64,000 nt of DNA from Ustilago trichophora (lineage: Eukaryota > Basidiomycota > Ustilaginomycetes > Ustilaginales > Ustilaginaceae), in assembly GCA_900323505.1 (NCBI GenBank), contig OOIN01000001.1, positions 2,046,001 to 2,110,000 on the forward strand, read 5' to 3'. The number at the start of each line of letters is the position of its first letter. The stretch's first letter is position 1. A model generated the notes under the pieces. It was given only the letters and a program-made list of their open reading frames with translations, was not told the origin of the DNA and did not search any database. The position numbers and the translations under genes were made by a program. Positions 9,319 to 21,500 of this stretch are shown here, piece by piece.

Positions 9319-12300
9319 TCATTTCTCTGCTGAGATCTGTTGCCAGAAAGGCTCGCAAACACGCATGCGAGGTATCGCTTGGAGGAATCAAAGAGAAAAC
9401 AAGAGATTCGCCACGTCGCCACGTCGATCCCTATCCCTACCTGTGTCCTCCCTACCTTCTACATCATAAAGTCAAGGCATGCGATAGAAAACGGCTTTTT
9501 GAAGCATATATGCAGATGTACTGTAGTGACACGAGGTCTTGCTGAGTTGCGGAGTTGGGTTCATCTCACTTTGAAGTGCAGAGCGAACAGTCGCAACCGA
9601 CACATTTGCATCTCCGGTCGTCAGGCAAGCACGACAACAGTGTCTCTGAAACGCAGAAATTGGGAGCGCTGAAAATGCAAAACTTTCGAGGAAAAAACAG
9701 CGCAGTAACTTAGTGGCAAGGCAATCCACAGCTGACTTTTTGTCGACTGCATAGCCGTCCATCTCATTCTCTCTCGCAGCGACACTTCTTGGTAGCCATT
9801 CTGCATGCTTCGTCGCTACCGAGAACACATTGGGAGGAAGGCGCAACAGCCGCTCCGCGAGACACGTCGTTTCTGGTGTTGAGACAATGCGGATCTTCCC
9901 GACAGCTACAAAGGCGAGAGAAATGGTGGCGCTGTACCATAGGGCAGTGTTACCCAGACGCACGAGAAGAGCCTGGAGGCATAAAAAGCCTCGTTACTCC
10001 TTGCCTATGCCCGTCCTACTGTACGCTGCACAGACAGAACAGTAACCAAGTGGTCCTCGTCGGATGCCAATTCGGGTTGAAACACATTGCAATTCATTTG
10101 GCTCGAGTTGCTCTTCAAGTTCAACATTTGAGTGCTTTGCTTGAATTGAATTGCGGTTTGGCGAGATTTAGCCTCTGCCAATTCGCCTCGTCGTCAGCAT
10201 CGGGCCGAACAAACCGAGCACAATGAGACGCAAAAAATTTCAGAGCGGCCGTCGGTCCAATCATCGGAAAACGATCGAATGCAGAGTCTGAGTCTGAGAG
10301 ATGTTCGGGACCTAGCTTCCGAGTCCGGCCTTGCATGCTTCTGTCGCATGGCACGCCCGCTTTTTCAAAACAGGCGCTTACCTCGGAAAAGCAGAGGTTC
10401 GAGTCAAAGCAAAGAGTCAAGCAAAAGCATAAGCATTTGAAATGTCGAAAAGTGGAACGCGCTAGCCACCCGCCAAGGCCTAGTCCAAAAAGTGAGACAT
10501 ACACCAAGTAGACTCGTCAGCTGAATCCTACCCATCTCCAGCATTACCGTTTTCATGCTTGTTTCTTCCTCCCTTCGCCCTCAAGTGTGTGCTTGCCGAA
10601 GCGGATGCGGAATTCAACAGGCTTAGCTTGAGGACATCACGCCAGACCAGCTGGCACAAGCTCGTGGCGTGCCGGCTTTTCACTCTCCGCCAATACAGTC
10701 CGCACCATAGCTCAACCAGCCGCAGTTTTCTTCTTTTTCCAACCTCTCTTGTCGTCCAAACTCGGAAATACCTCGGTTCCACTAAAAAGGTTGTCGACGG
10801 CGCAATCATGATCCTAGACCCTGCCTCGGCCTTTGTTTCCTGCCAAGCATTGTCCTTCCCCAGCCAAAGCTGCTAGACGCGCGAACTGCTGCCTCCGCGC
10901 AGGGCGACACCAGAGTAACGAACTGATTCTGCTTCTGATCCATCGGATCCGACGTGATCGCATCGCAACTGGTGACACGGATGGGTTAGGTTCACGCATG
11001 ATTCTTCCCTTGCTGTGCTAACTTGATCCTGATCAGCATGGCTGCCGCGTCCGGAAATCAAGGCCAAGGTAAGGAGAACATCCGTTGCATCCAGAAAATA
11101 CAGCTTCGATCCTTCTGCAGAGATCACAAAAATGCTCAAATTGCTGTGTGGATTGCTGTGTGGCACTGCACTGTACTGTGATGACGGCCTCGTATCTGAC
11201 ACGGAAGATGGTGCCCCGACTCCGTTGACTCCGTCACAAGCTTCGCGACAGGTCTCAATTACAGCTTGGACAACTGCATATAGAACCTAGTCGGTCAGGA
11301 CGTTCAATTACCGAAACGTGTGGATGTTCATACGCCGCTGAGAGGTCATCTCGGAATCGAGTGCGGCAATATCGAAGGACTCGTGGACATTATCGACACA
11401 GGGAGGCGAGGCGGAAGCGAGGGCAAGCTCCAAAGTCTCCCTGCCACGCGCGTTACGTTGAGGTGCAGCGGATCGCGGTCGGACAGCCAAATTCTTAGCC
11501 TCTGGTGCGCCAGTCAGGAACGCTCGCCTGGTTGTCCACACTAAAGCCACATTCTCCCCGTAGCATCAAGCCCTACTGTAGCAAGAGATCTCACAACCTC
11601 CTTCTCATCGCATGCCCCTCTTTGCGACTGACCTTTTGTTGTGGTACTCTATTGAGGTTAGGCCGAGCAACTCCCGGAATATCTTGATTTGCCATGCTTT
11701 GTCAAGACGGTGAACCGGAGTTTCAAACGATTCACCGAGACGAGTCTCGTGGGGCTTCAAAATCCGCTACTCTACGCAAACTCAGCGGGCCACTTTTGGG
11801 CTTCGTTTCGACTCTAACTACCTGTAAAAGAGAGGCTTTGCATGGCGTCATGAGCTCATTGCCGAACGCTCAAAGCTGAAGCTGCTTTTGGGGGGTGATG
11901 ACGGACCGAGCTTCCGCCGAGAAGGAAGAATTTGTTTTGCTACTCGATCTAACATTGGTACGGCGTATCTGAAATCTAACAAGCTTCATATTTTCATCAC
12001 CATACTTCTGATGATATCCTTTGCCACTTGACTTTTTTCGATGACCGGTCCTTTGGAGCCAGTGAAGCCTCTACAGAGAATCCAGCTTTCCTTCAACGAT
12101 GGTCTCGTTGCCAAAGAAGCTTCTTGCTGCACACCTGATCATCGTCGGGCTACTCTTTCGGAGCTGCTAGCCGGCTTGCGGGAACAGCAGGATGGACAAA
12201 AGTTCCAGACCCTAGGGTCGACAGTTTGGGTCGAAATTTCAAGGCTTGAAAATCACTTCTGTTGTCCAAGTTAATTCAGAACGGGTTTCTACGGCGTCTC

Positions 12301-12885
12301 CCACGCCTCGATGCTTCTCAGCTCTTCTTGTTTTAATCTAATCTAAAGCTCGGCAAAAGGCCATCGCTCGTTCCAAAGACCCCATCGACTTTGATTCCAG
12401 AGTTCGACATATGGTCCCTAACAAACGCGGAACCTTAGGAGTCGACCTCCGGAGTGGGCTCTCAAGACAGCTTAGCCGGTAAACTCTCAACAAAGTGCAT
12501 CGATCAGCGGCGACCTCTTCGATTTGTCCGTTGCCCCGTTACGTGTCAACATGGAAGAGAAGTTCTCGGTCTCGATGCATTTTACTTCAAAGTGTGGCGT
12601 CATGTCCTTCCCCTCATATTCGGTGCCCATGGGTCTGGACAAACGCCATGGTCACTTTGAGCTTGAGCGAATCGACTAACCGTTTGCAGTTGGCCAACAT
12701 GACGCGCGGGCTCAGTGAGAGACGCTTCGGATCGACAGACCGTCGATGCCGGTCTCGAACGTCAACAGCTTCGTGCAACGTGGTGATTCCCTGAGGGCTT
12801 TTCAAGACCGCCACAGACGCACACACACATACAGTCTGCGTGTCAAGACCGTGTGAGAGACATGTGCATTGTCATTTCACGTCGG

Positions 12886-14412
12886 TCAGCTGTACACAGC
12901 ACGCAAAGCCGAGCTCCTGCTCGCTCCGCCTCTGCGACCCTGTGCGCCCGAAGCAGACGCTCCCAAGATGCCACCTTCGCCGCCGTCGTCTTTTCCACCA
13001 CCAGCCTGGACTACTTCGAACTTGTCCGTGAGCTGCGAACAAGCCACCAAACAATGCCCGCGCAAAACATGCAGCCACACCGTGAGAGTCGCAGTAGTCC
13101 GAACAGACCAAGTTTGATCGCCGAACAAGAAAGAGCAAAAGGATTGGATCAGCGTCCCGTCGATGCTTCGGCATATTGATGTCTCGAACGCAGGTGGTCA
13201 CACGGTCAACCGGGTCGAGAGCTGTTTCGGAGATGGCGGCGATCGTTGCCTTCGGGTTTGTTCGTCCGTACTTACCTCGTTCATTGTGTGCAGGTTCTCA
13301 GTGAGCACGGAGAGGTAGTTGGTCAAGAGGACGTCGTTGTGTTCCTACCAACATGAGCAGTGCACGTGAATAGAAAGTGATGTGATCAGCTCGTTGAATC
13401 GCATCAATCAAGATACTTGCCCGATTGCGATGGGATCGACGACCCCTCCTTTCTTTACTCACTCGTAGCAGCTCCTCCTTGAGCTCTGGCAGAACCGACT
13501 GCGGTAAATTGGCAACAACAGTCTCGATTTGCCGCATCGCTTCGTGATCCCAAGGCGCTTGACCACGTTTGATCGCTTGTAGATAGCTGAGCACTTGTCG
13601 GATGCGGTCGTTGAGTTTGCTGATTGCACTGTGCTGCGCATGCATGCTTGCTAGCACTGCATGCCGAGAAGATATCGAGCACAAAGAACCGTCAGCGTTG
13701 ACAGCTGAATTCGACCGAGAACATTTATATGCTTCTACTTACTGGCACTCTCGTGGTCACCACCGGACTCGGCACCGGCTTTGCTGGCGTGGTCTACCGC
13801 AATACGTTCCGCTTCTCCCGTCTCAATCTTGTACCCTGCAGGGACAAAGAAATTGGTTGTTTCTCCTTGTACTAGTTCCACAACCGACTCGTACACCCTG
13901 ATGGGTAGCTCTCCGTTGACTTCTGCATTCTCGAACGACGCCACCGTTTGGTGGAGCTGCACCAAAAGCGGGGTCTCGTTGTATGCAAGCAGCTGTTTGT
14001 GGATTTCGAGGTCTTGTGGTGTGGGAACGTCCCCAATCGTGTACCAGCCAAGAAGGTCCAACGTAGGAAAGACCTGTTTGTATTGCGCCTGGCGCGACTT
14101 GAGGAATGCATGGTTGATGGTCGGCGCTGGAGAGGCCGACGAGGACGAATCCAGCCGAATCTCGAATGAATTTTGAATGTCAATATCCCGCCCGTGCTGT
14201 GTTCCGAGTAGAACGCCGTAGACCGTTAGCTCTCCGTCATCGCTTTGCAACCTTGTTCGAACGAGATGCTCGGAGATGTTTAGAATCGGAAGTGGATGCA
14301 GACTGATGTTGCTGCCTATCCCCGAAGACGAGTGAGTATCGAGGACGACAGGTGAGAGTTTTGACGTCTTCAGTGCAGATGACGAGCTCGATGGCCCGGC
14401 CTGTGCTGACAT
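12886..14412 (-). CDS. CSN6: COP9 signalosome subunit 6 (CSN6), four exons
   Basis: Reconstructed coding exons on the minus strand: 14412-13743, 13656-13463, 13344-13276 and 13032-12886. Together they are 1,080 nt, 359 residues. Donors are GTAAGT, GTGAGT and GTAAGT; acceptors are GCAG, GTAG and GCAG. Phase is kept at every junction. The first exon carries the MPN domain (about residues 25-165) with the CSN6 pattern HPLPILNISEH, then LLGWYTIGDVPTPQDLEIHK, and an EAERIAVDHASK end. Exon 2 gives the helical AQHSAISKLNDRIRQVLSYL segment, and exons 3-4 give the LLTNYLSVLTENLHTMNE-LTDKFE tail typical of CSN6. As in other CSN6 proteins, the JAMM zinc ligands are absent, so it is structural. The COP9 complex removes Nedd8 from cullins. 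The start is the first ATG in frame; a GTG five codons earlier is ignored. It is divergent from the CENP-W-like gene, with 343 bp between start codons. Confidence 0.87.
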
Positions 14413-14755
14413 TGCGGTGGTGGACACCTGGTCTGAGCTTCAATCTACTGCTAAGAGAGAGCAATGAAGACCGATTCGTTGCTAACGTCGATGGTGATGC
14501 CGTTGATGAGAAGCTCGAGAGTGAAGATGGCTCGAGCATGCGCTGCAGCTGCACTTTTGGCTGCGCATTTACTCCACTTTCCTTGACAACTGGCCGCCGC
14601 ACGTGATGTAGCTCAACAGAAAATCGGGGCACGGCGCGTCTTTTGATGCTGTTGGACTTTTTCCATCCATCACTCTTGTCCTGTCGTCTTCCCACCCCTT
14701 CTATCATCTTCATCATCATTTGCATCCATCCTCCGCTTCAGTACCTCTGGCAAAT
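14413..14755. promoter_or_regulatory. Divergent promoter between CSN6 and CENP-W-like gene
   Basis: Only 343 bp separate the two opposing start codons, so the promoters and 5' leaders of both genes must share this interval. The part next to the CENP-W-like gene is pyrimidine-rich (TTTCCATCCATCACTC-like). No defined factor site can be assigned. Confidence 0.5.
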
Positions 14756-14992
14756 ATGAAGCTCCCAGCTCGATCTTTGATCAAAAAGCTCATCCGAGCT
14801 CATCTTCCGCCCAACACGAGGCTCTCCAAAACAGCCGACCTCTACGTGATGCTGGCATTTCTCATCTACATGCAGCGACTCGCAAACGAATCTAGGGTCG
14901 CGCACCAGATCGATCTTTCAAACGGTCTGAAAGGATCGAGAAGCATCACGAGACGTCACCTCAACGGTGCTCGTAAGCGTGTTCGTGGCTAA
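14756..14992 (+). CDS. Small histone-fold protein, CENP-W-like (kinetochore)
   Basis: A 78-residue ORF starting at the first ATG in frame. It is basic and shows the order seen in CENP-W: a basic N-terminus (KLPARSLIKKLIRAH), then LRLSK/ADL-like RLSKTADLYVMLAFLIYMQRLA forming the long central histone-fold helix, then ESRVAHQ. It ends with an ITRRHLNGARKRVRG helix that matches the position of the CENP-W final helix and its terminal basic RG. CENP-W pairs with CENP-T in the inner kinetochore; family members are about 80-90 residues. A donor-like GTAAGC lies inside the last codons (after GGTGCTC). Splicing to an AATAG acceptor near 15048 would replace the final RKRVRG by a different short tail, so the C-terminus is not certain. 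Another small histone-fold protein (for example an NF-Y or CENP-S/X type) is the main alternative. Confidence 0.62.
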   Translation: MKLPARSLIKKLIRAHLPPNTRLSKTADLYVMLAFLIYMQRLANESRVAHQIDLSNGLKGSRSITRRHLNGARKRVRG

Positions 14993-15559
14993 AGATGCGA
15001 TTGTCTGCGAACCTACAACAAACTCTTCAACTCAATTCAACGAATAGACGACATGCCTCCACAGCGACGCAGCTATCACCCCCGCCAATCGAATTAATCT
15101 GAAACGCGGTCTCGTCCAGCTGCGTGGCAGCATCCTCTTATCCGAAGTCTGTCCGATCGAAGAAGATGAGCACGACAGAAGGCGTCCAGGATCGGCCTGT
15201 TCGTTGCTCATTAATAGCGCACCGGCCTCGCCCATCATCCCCCTCGATGATCAATCACACCTCTTCTGCAATGCCTGGATCTCGTCCCCAACGGCCCGAT
15301 GGGAGGCAAAAGCCGGCCCGCTCGCTATATAGTGCCTTCTCGAGTGGCACAGCCAAGGACCGGACGCCACAGAGCTCGCTGTCCCCGTCCAAATCCAATC
15401 CCATGTGCATATCAAGAGTCCAAGGAGATCTCGCAGCGGCTCAGATGCAGTACCATTCCAATCATTCGTCCCCATGTACAAAGGTTATCATTGTCGTGCA
15501 GTCGTGATCAAGTACTTTAATTGAATACATGGCAAAGCAACTCTGCGTCAAATATCAGT
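14993..15559. other. Intergenic region between convergent genes
   Basis: No gene is supported. It contains the 3' flank of the CENP-W-like gene, possibly including an alternative last exon around 15049-15100, and the 3' flank of the giant coiled-coil gene. Short ORFs on both strands lack motifs. Confidence 0.5.
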
Positions 15560-18500
15560 TCAAATCATCTTGCTGCGAGGCGGCGAATAGTATCGCATGT
15601 AAGGCTGAGGGTTACCCAGACGAGCAAGTTCAGCCTGGATCTCATCCTCCATCGTGTTGTTGCCACTCGGAAGCGAGCCAAGCGATGGTGGTGCGCCTGC
15701 AGACATATTGCTGTACACTGACGACAAGGTGGAACCGGTCGACTTGTCTGTGGCGCCAGAGATGCTGCGGATGCCGCTGCCGCTGGTCGAGTATCGCGTG
15801 CTGGGTTTGAGTCCAAGGCGTGGTAGACGAGATGAAATGCTGCGGTGCGAAGGCGAGTCCGAGATGCCGCTCACGGAGCGACTGGTGGGGATCTTGCTGG
15901 GGACAGGCGAAGGTCGGGCTAACTGCGTGCTGGTGCTTGTGCTCTTGGTGACTGTGGCCTGCGAAGTGGAGCGAGGGATGGACGACGATGACGAATCGCG
16001 CAGAGGAGTGCCTCCGTTGTTCGAAATAGTCGATGCATTCTTGTGCTGGATCGTCGAAGGAACTGAGCTATTGTGGTCCCCCTCGTCCTCATAGCTGCCA
16101 TCGTGATGACCAGAGTTGACAAGCGTGGAGTCAAAGGTTTCGCCTTTCGCAGAGAAGCTCGGCACCTGGTGATTCGACCTCGAGGTCGTGCCAGGAACAA
16201 GCTCATCTTCAATCTCGGGCAATTGCTCGTCCGCAATGCTCCACATCTCGTCCTCTTCCTTGGGCAAGCTGAAGCCGAGCAACGTGGATGATGCTTGCTG
16301 CGCTCGTGCCGCCTTTGTGGAGCCTCGGTGCACTCGAAGAAGACTGCTGCTTCGTGGTGCTGGGAGCGGTGATGCTTGGCTGGAGCGTACTGAGCCTCCA
16401 TCCTCTCGGAACAGGCCGCCGGGCCCATTCAGCAGCGAGACCGGGCGTGCACGTGGCAGCTCACTTCTAGACGTTGGCAAAGTTGATCGCTCAGATCCAG
16501 GCAGACCAGAAACGAACGCCTCCGAGCGCGTACTCCTGTGCGTAGGTCTGGCCAAAGCAGACACCGACGCGGAGGAGAACGATGGCGGAGGCGAGACCAT
16601 CTGATCCGCCTTGACACGCGGTGAGAAAGCACCGGTGCCCATGCGCGAGGTGGAATGGAAAGTGGGGGGAAGTTCAACATCCATGATAGAGCCTTCACCG
16701 TCCTCAGAACCCAGCGTCTGATCAGCAGTGGAATTCAGCTGGTTATCAAGGTAGCGCAGCTCCATGAGCTCATTCTCAAGGTCTTGGATCTGGCCGATGA
16801 GCGTGACTTCGCGCGAATCACGACGTTCGAGCTCTCGCTCCAGCTCGAGCACGCGCGTCACCTCGGCATGGAGATCGGACGTGAGGCTGTCGTGGCGCGC
16901 ATGCAAGTCGGCATTCTCCGCACGCACCCTTTCGAGGGTATCGAGAAGGCTCTCCTTCTCGAGCTCGTGTCGACGCACCATGTTGGCAAGGGAATGCTGC
17001 GAGACAGATGTGGCAAACGATCGAGGGGTGCCGAGCGTCTTGGCAGTCGCAGATGGTGAAGTGTGTCCGCCGCCAGAGCTGGCCCGACCTACGGTCGTGT
17101 TGTCAGTACTGAACCGTTTGCGGAACCCGTCCGAATCGATCAAAGACGAAGGAACGTGGTCTCGGCTGAGAGCCTGCGAGTATCGGCTTGAGCTCGATTT
17201 GGCGTCCGATGGGGGTCGTCTGCGGATGGGCCCTCCTTCGACCGACTCGTTCCTGGAGATGTCCTGCGCCGAAGAAACCGACGAGACGCTCGCGTGGCGC
17301 AGCATCTGCGGGTTGATGTCGAGCGGCATGCCCATGAGGCCGGACAAGGATGTCGAAGTGCGAGTCTCTCCGATGGACTGCGCGCGCGCCTGAGGTCGAC
17401 CGGACTGACTGATGTTGGCCCCGTCAAAGGTGTTGCGCTTGGGCTGAGCAGGCTGACTCAGGGGCTCGTCCGTCTTGGTCGAGGACTTTGCCAGTGGAGA
17501 GTTGAAGAAGGGCTCGTTGCCTCCAGAGAGTGTCTGGCCGTGCTTCATGGGGCGGCGAGGAGGCTCAAGGCCGAGACGGCCCTCCTCAGCACGCATCTGC
17601 GGAGAAGGAGTAACGCCGATGGCTGAGGACTGCACCAAGGCCAGCATTCGGCTGTAGGCCTCTTCGATGTCGCGCATACCCTCCTGTCGCCTCCTAGCAG
17701 CTCGAGCGGGCGTAGCCTCGGACATCATCGACATCTCACCAGCTGGCATGCGTTCGCTGGCTGGCTCGGCAACGTCGGAGACAAAACTTTCCATGCCAAG
17801 AGTATCGACCGATCGACTTGCGATCGCCGTTCGTGACTCTTCCGCGTCGGTGAGTTGCGAAGAGCTGATGGCCTTCCGCACACTGCGAACGGCATCGGCT
17901 AGTGCCTCGTGCGATTCTGGGGCAAGGGTAATGCGACGACCATCGTCGCTCATGATAAAAGAGGAGCTGTCCTGAGTCCAAGCTCCAGGGAGAGAGAGGT
18001 CATCGGTGCTTTTATCGACGGGATGCTGCACGGGCTGCAAACTGCCATCGCGAGAGAGCATGCTCGCGGAAGATGTGTTGGCATGCAGAACGTAGGAGGC
18101 ATCCGACATTCTCTGTCGCAGCGAGGTAGGGTCGAAGCTTCCTTCGTCTCGATTGTCTTGCAGAGCAGCTTCCACTGCAGCCAAATGGCTTTCGATCTCA
18201 GATACCTTGACTTCGGGCAGCACGACCTCCTGTTCTTCCGTATCGTCTCCCTCCACATGGTCTGTGGGATGATCCTCATCCTCAGGTCCAGCTGTGGCTG
18301 TGGAAAAGCGAGAAATCTGCGGCCGAGCTGCGTCCGCAATGGGTCCGCTTTGTTGCGATCCAACTGCAGCCAGAGGGATGGAATCCAAGCCGCCAAAGGT
18401 GTCGCGTTTGTACCAGTGGTTTTCGCTTTCTCTTGAGTCGACGACCTCTTGAGACAAATTTGGCGTCGGCTCGACCAGAGAATTGCGATTGGAGTGGCAC

Positions 18501-21500
18501 ATTGTCTCAACAAGCGCGGTATGAGATGCAACAGGCAGATGCGCCTCGCGAGGCAAGGCGCGGATCGATGCATCATCGTCCTCATCATGGTAGTCATCAT
18601 GGTATAGCTGGCCTTCGTGCCCATTCAAAGAGGGCGAAGGTGACGGCCCTGCGGCGATGGCTGGGCGGGCGTCGTCAGCTTCAAGATGCAGACATTCGCT
18701 GCTAGGCGAGGCTGTCGCGTCCTGGTATGGCGCAGAGCCCATCGTTCCCGAATTGCTGTGGAAGCTGATGCGCCTTTCCAAGTTGGTGATGAGGTCTGCG
18801 AGCGGCGAGTCCTGTCTTGTGCCCTGATCGAAATGCCGGGCCAGCGGGGTGTCCAACGTGCGAAGACTTACCCTCGAAGCCCTAGATCCGATGTTTTGTC
18901 GACGTGTCGATGCAGACTTTGGCGAGTCTAGATTGCTCATTGCAGTCTTGAACGAACTGGTGGTGGTAGCCGTGTCGAATCTGTTGGCAGGAACGTTGTG
19001 GTCAGATGGGGTGTCATCGGAACTGTCGGCGTCATCGATGTGAGTGGAACGCATCGTGTTGTCCCCATCGATTGGCTCAAGACCCTGCCAAATGCGAGGA
19101 ATCCCAGCCCGAGGTCGCGCATGTCCCTCAGTGACACTAGAGTGGCCGTTGGACGAAAGTGGGAGTTCATTTCGACCGTACGAGCCGGTCTCTAGGTTTG
19201 TTGCATCAGAACGCTGCGTTGCCGCGGCAGAGAGCTCGTTGAGACTCAAGGATTCCTGGAAGTTGAAGTTACTGCCGCTGGAAGGAGGCATACCCATGCC
19301 GAAGCTGTTGTCAGTCTGATCGGTCATGTGCGAGAGCGGTCTCTGCTTCTCGCCGTCTGCGGGATCGAGCTCTTCCGCTTGCTTCATCTCTGGACTCTCG
19401 AGGAGTTCGGCGGCCTCCTGCTGATCCGGCGAAGATCGACTGGTCTGCTTTGTTCCTCGAACAATGGCAAAGTCTCGACTTCTGACGCCGTCCTCACTTG
19501 CGCCCCCAAATCCGGCGAAGTCCGGGTCACGAGCCAAGAAAGGCGAGCTGGAGCTGAGCGGAAGGCCGTCTCGAGGGAAAGGCGGAGCATCGTCGAGCGG
19601 CAAGGGGCCAAGGTGGCCGAAGGAATCTGCGCGCCGCGTTCTGAATATGCCGCTGCTCTTGTTCGGATCGCGTGCGAGGAATGGCGCAAAGATGGAAGAC
19701 GTCTTGGAAGTCTTTGTCGAGCCTGTATCTTTTGACTTGCTGCGGCGGCGTGTGAGGCTGTTCCGCGGCTTGGACTCTTTGGTGCCTCTCGATGAAAAGC
19801 TTTCGGCACGAGGTGTAGTGACTGCAGATGAGTCTTCGACCTCTAGCTCTGACGGAAGCGCAATCGACGTCTTTCCTGGACTGAGGACCAAGGACGGAGT
19901 TCCTCCCACCGACTGTGACTTGTTGCCTTTCAAACTGGCTCTGCGGATAAGCCGACGAATGAAGGACTCGCCATTCTTGGACTGAGCCGACTTGGTCTGA
20001 AGCACACGGTCGCGTTCTTGCGGTGTGAACTGAGCGCTGGAGCGCGAAGGAAAGATGAAAGGCTTGGATGAGTTGCGGCTGCGGACCACTTCGCTCTCTG
20101 CGCGCTGTCCCTGTGCACGTCGGACAGTCGGGCGAAGGTCCTGCAGTGCCTGCGGTAAGGGCATGGGAGCAGGTGTAGAGATGGCACGTGAGGTGTTGGT
20201 GGGAGAGATGGTTGGGCGTGAGTCGGTCCTTTGACGGATGGGCGCATGCACCGATTCGAAGCTGGGGTTGTGGTCTGCATTGATAGGGAAGTCACGCAAA
20301 GAAGGTGTAGTGATGGAAGGAGGCTGCATCTTCATGATTGGCGAGCTTGAGGACTCTACGCTGGCGTTAGAATAGCTGAAGGGTCGCAACGCAGCTGAGT
20401 CAACCGCAGCCGCAGCCTCGCCGGTGGGCCCAGGTTCAGCATGCTGGATCGATGCCGATGGAGAGGCCTCGTGGTCGCTGGGAGGGCCAGGAGCGCCGCG
20501 GTGCTCTACGACGGACAGTACATCGTCATGATGCTGCGATGGCGACGGTGCGGCCGCGGGGGAGGGAGAAAAGTGCTCTCGCAGCGTATTGCTGAGATTT
20601 TCGCCGATTTTGCGGTTGATGGTGGCGCCAGGACCTTTGGCGCTAACTGAACTCTCTTCGTAGCTGCGCATGCTCGGCTGATCCGAGTAAGATCTGCTCA
20701 TGATAGCTGAGCCTGCATCCGAAGTGGCGTTGAATCTGCGAAGGGAGCCGACCTCGGATGCTAGCTCCGAGCCGGGCGTGTTGGTGGACTCTGATCCGCT
20801 TTCGGGCATGATGAAGGGAAAGCCAGAGGCGCGTACTTGGGCGTACCCGAGCGAAGAGCGTTGGGTGCCGTTGGAGAAGCGAGAAGACAGGTTGGCGGAC
20901 GAAAGGTCGGGAAGGGTTCCCAACGAGTGTGCGTTCCTGGTGTGCTTGAGGGCAGGACGTGTTTGTCCAGTGGCTTGGCGGACAAACGAGGCTGAGGCAG
21001 AGCGTTTGGGGGGATGGGGTAAGCTAGTGGGTCCGTCCCGATTGATATGCCAAACTCCGAAGGGATGGGGCTGATAGATGTCGAACGACGAAGTGAGAGT
21101 ATTGCTGTTGCTTTGTGTTGGGTCGCGTACGGACAGCGATTGCGGCTGATGAGAGCTTGTGACGTTCCGAGGCGAGGAGGATGTGCTGGTGCCGGCAGAG
21201 GCAAAGTGGGCGCCTAGAGGAGGGGAAGCATGGGTGCTGTCTTTGCAGAGGCTGTTGTGAGACCAAAACGAAGTGTTGTGTAGCGGAGCAGATACCGAAC
21301 GAGCTCCTGTTGGATCAGATGCTCGACTCTGTAAAAATGATGATTGTCTCTGTGGTTCTGCCAGCCGAGAGTCACCGAGCAAGGGATTGCTTGGGCGAGT
21401 ACGTGTGCGTAGGCTGAAGTTTGGTGAAGGTGAGAATAGGGGATCGACTGAGGATAGGATCGATTGTTTCCGAGGATGGAAGTGGAGACGTTCGGGATGA

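Larger units (their letters stand above)
6703..12885. other. 6.2-kb region without a supportable gene
   Basis: No ORF here has family features, good coding bias or plausible splice partners. The part next to 6702 probably includes the promoter and leader of the serine-rich gene. Low-complexity DNA is frequent: an A/T tract with AAAAT units at 7695-7763, a short (AC)n at 7911-7922, and T9A11 and T11A10 palindromes at 8397-8416 and 9298-9318. Base composition is lower in GC than the flanking genes. Some short reading frames (for example 8027-8626 minus, 9472-9963 minus) lack any recognisable motif. It could be decayed mobile-element sequence or a long regulatory region. Confidence 0.5.
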
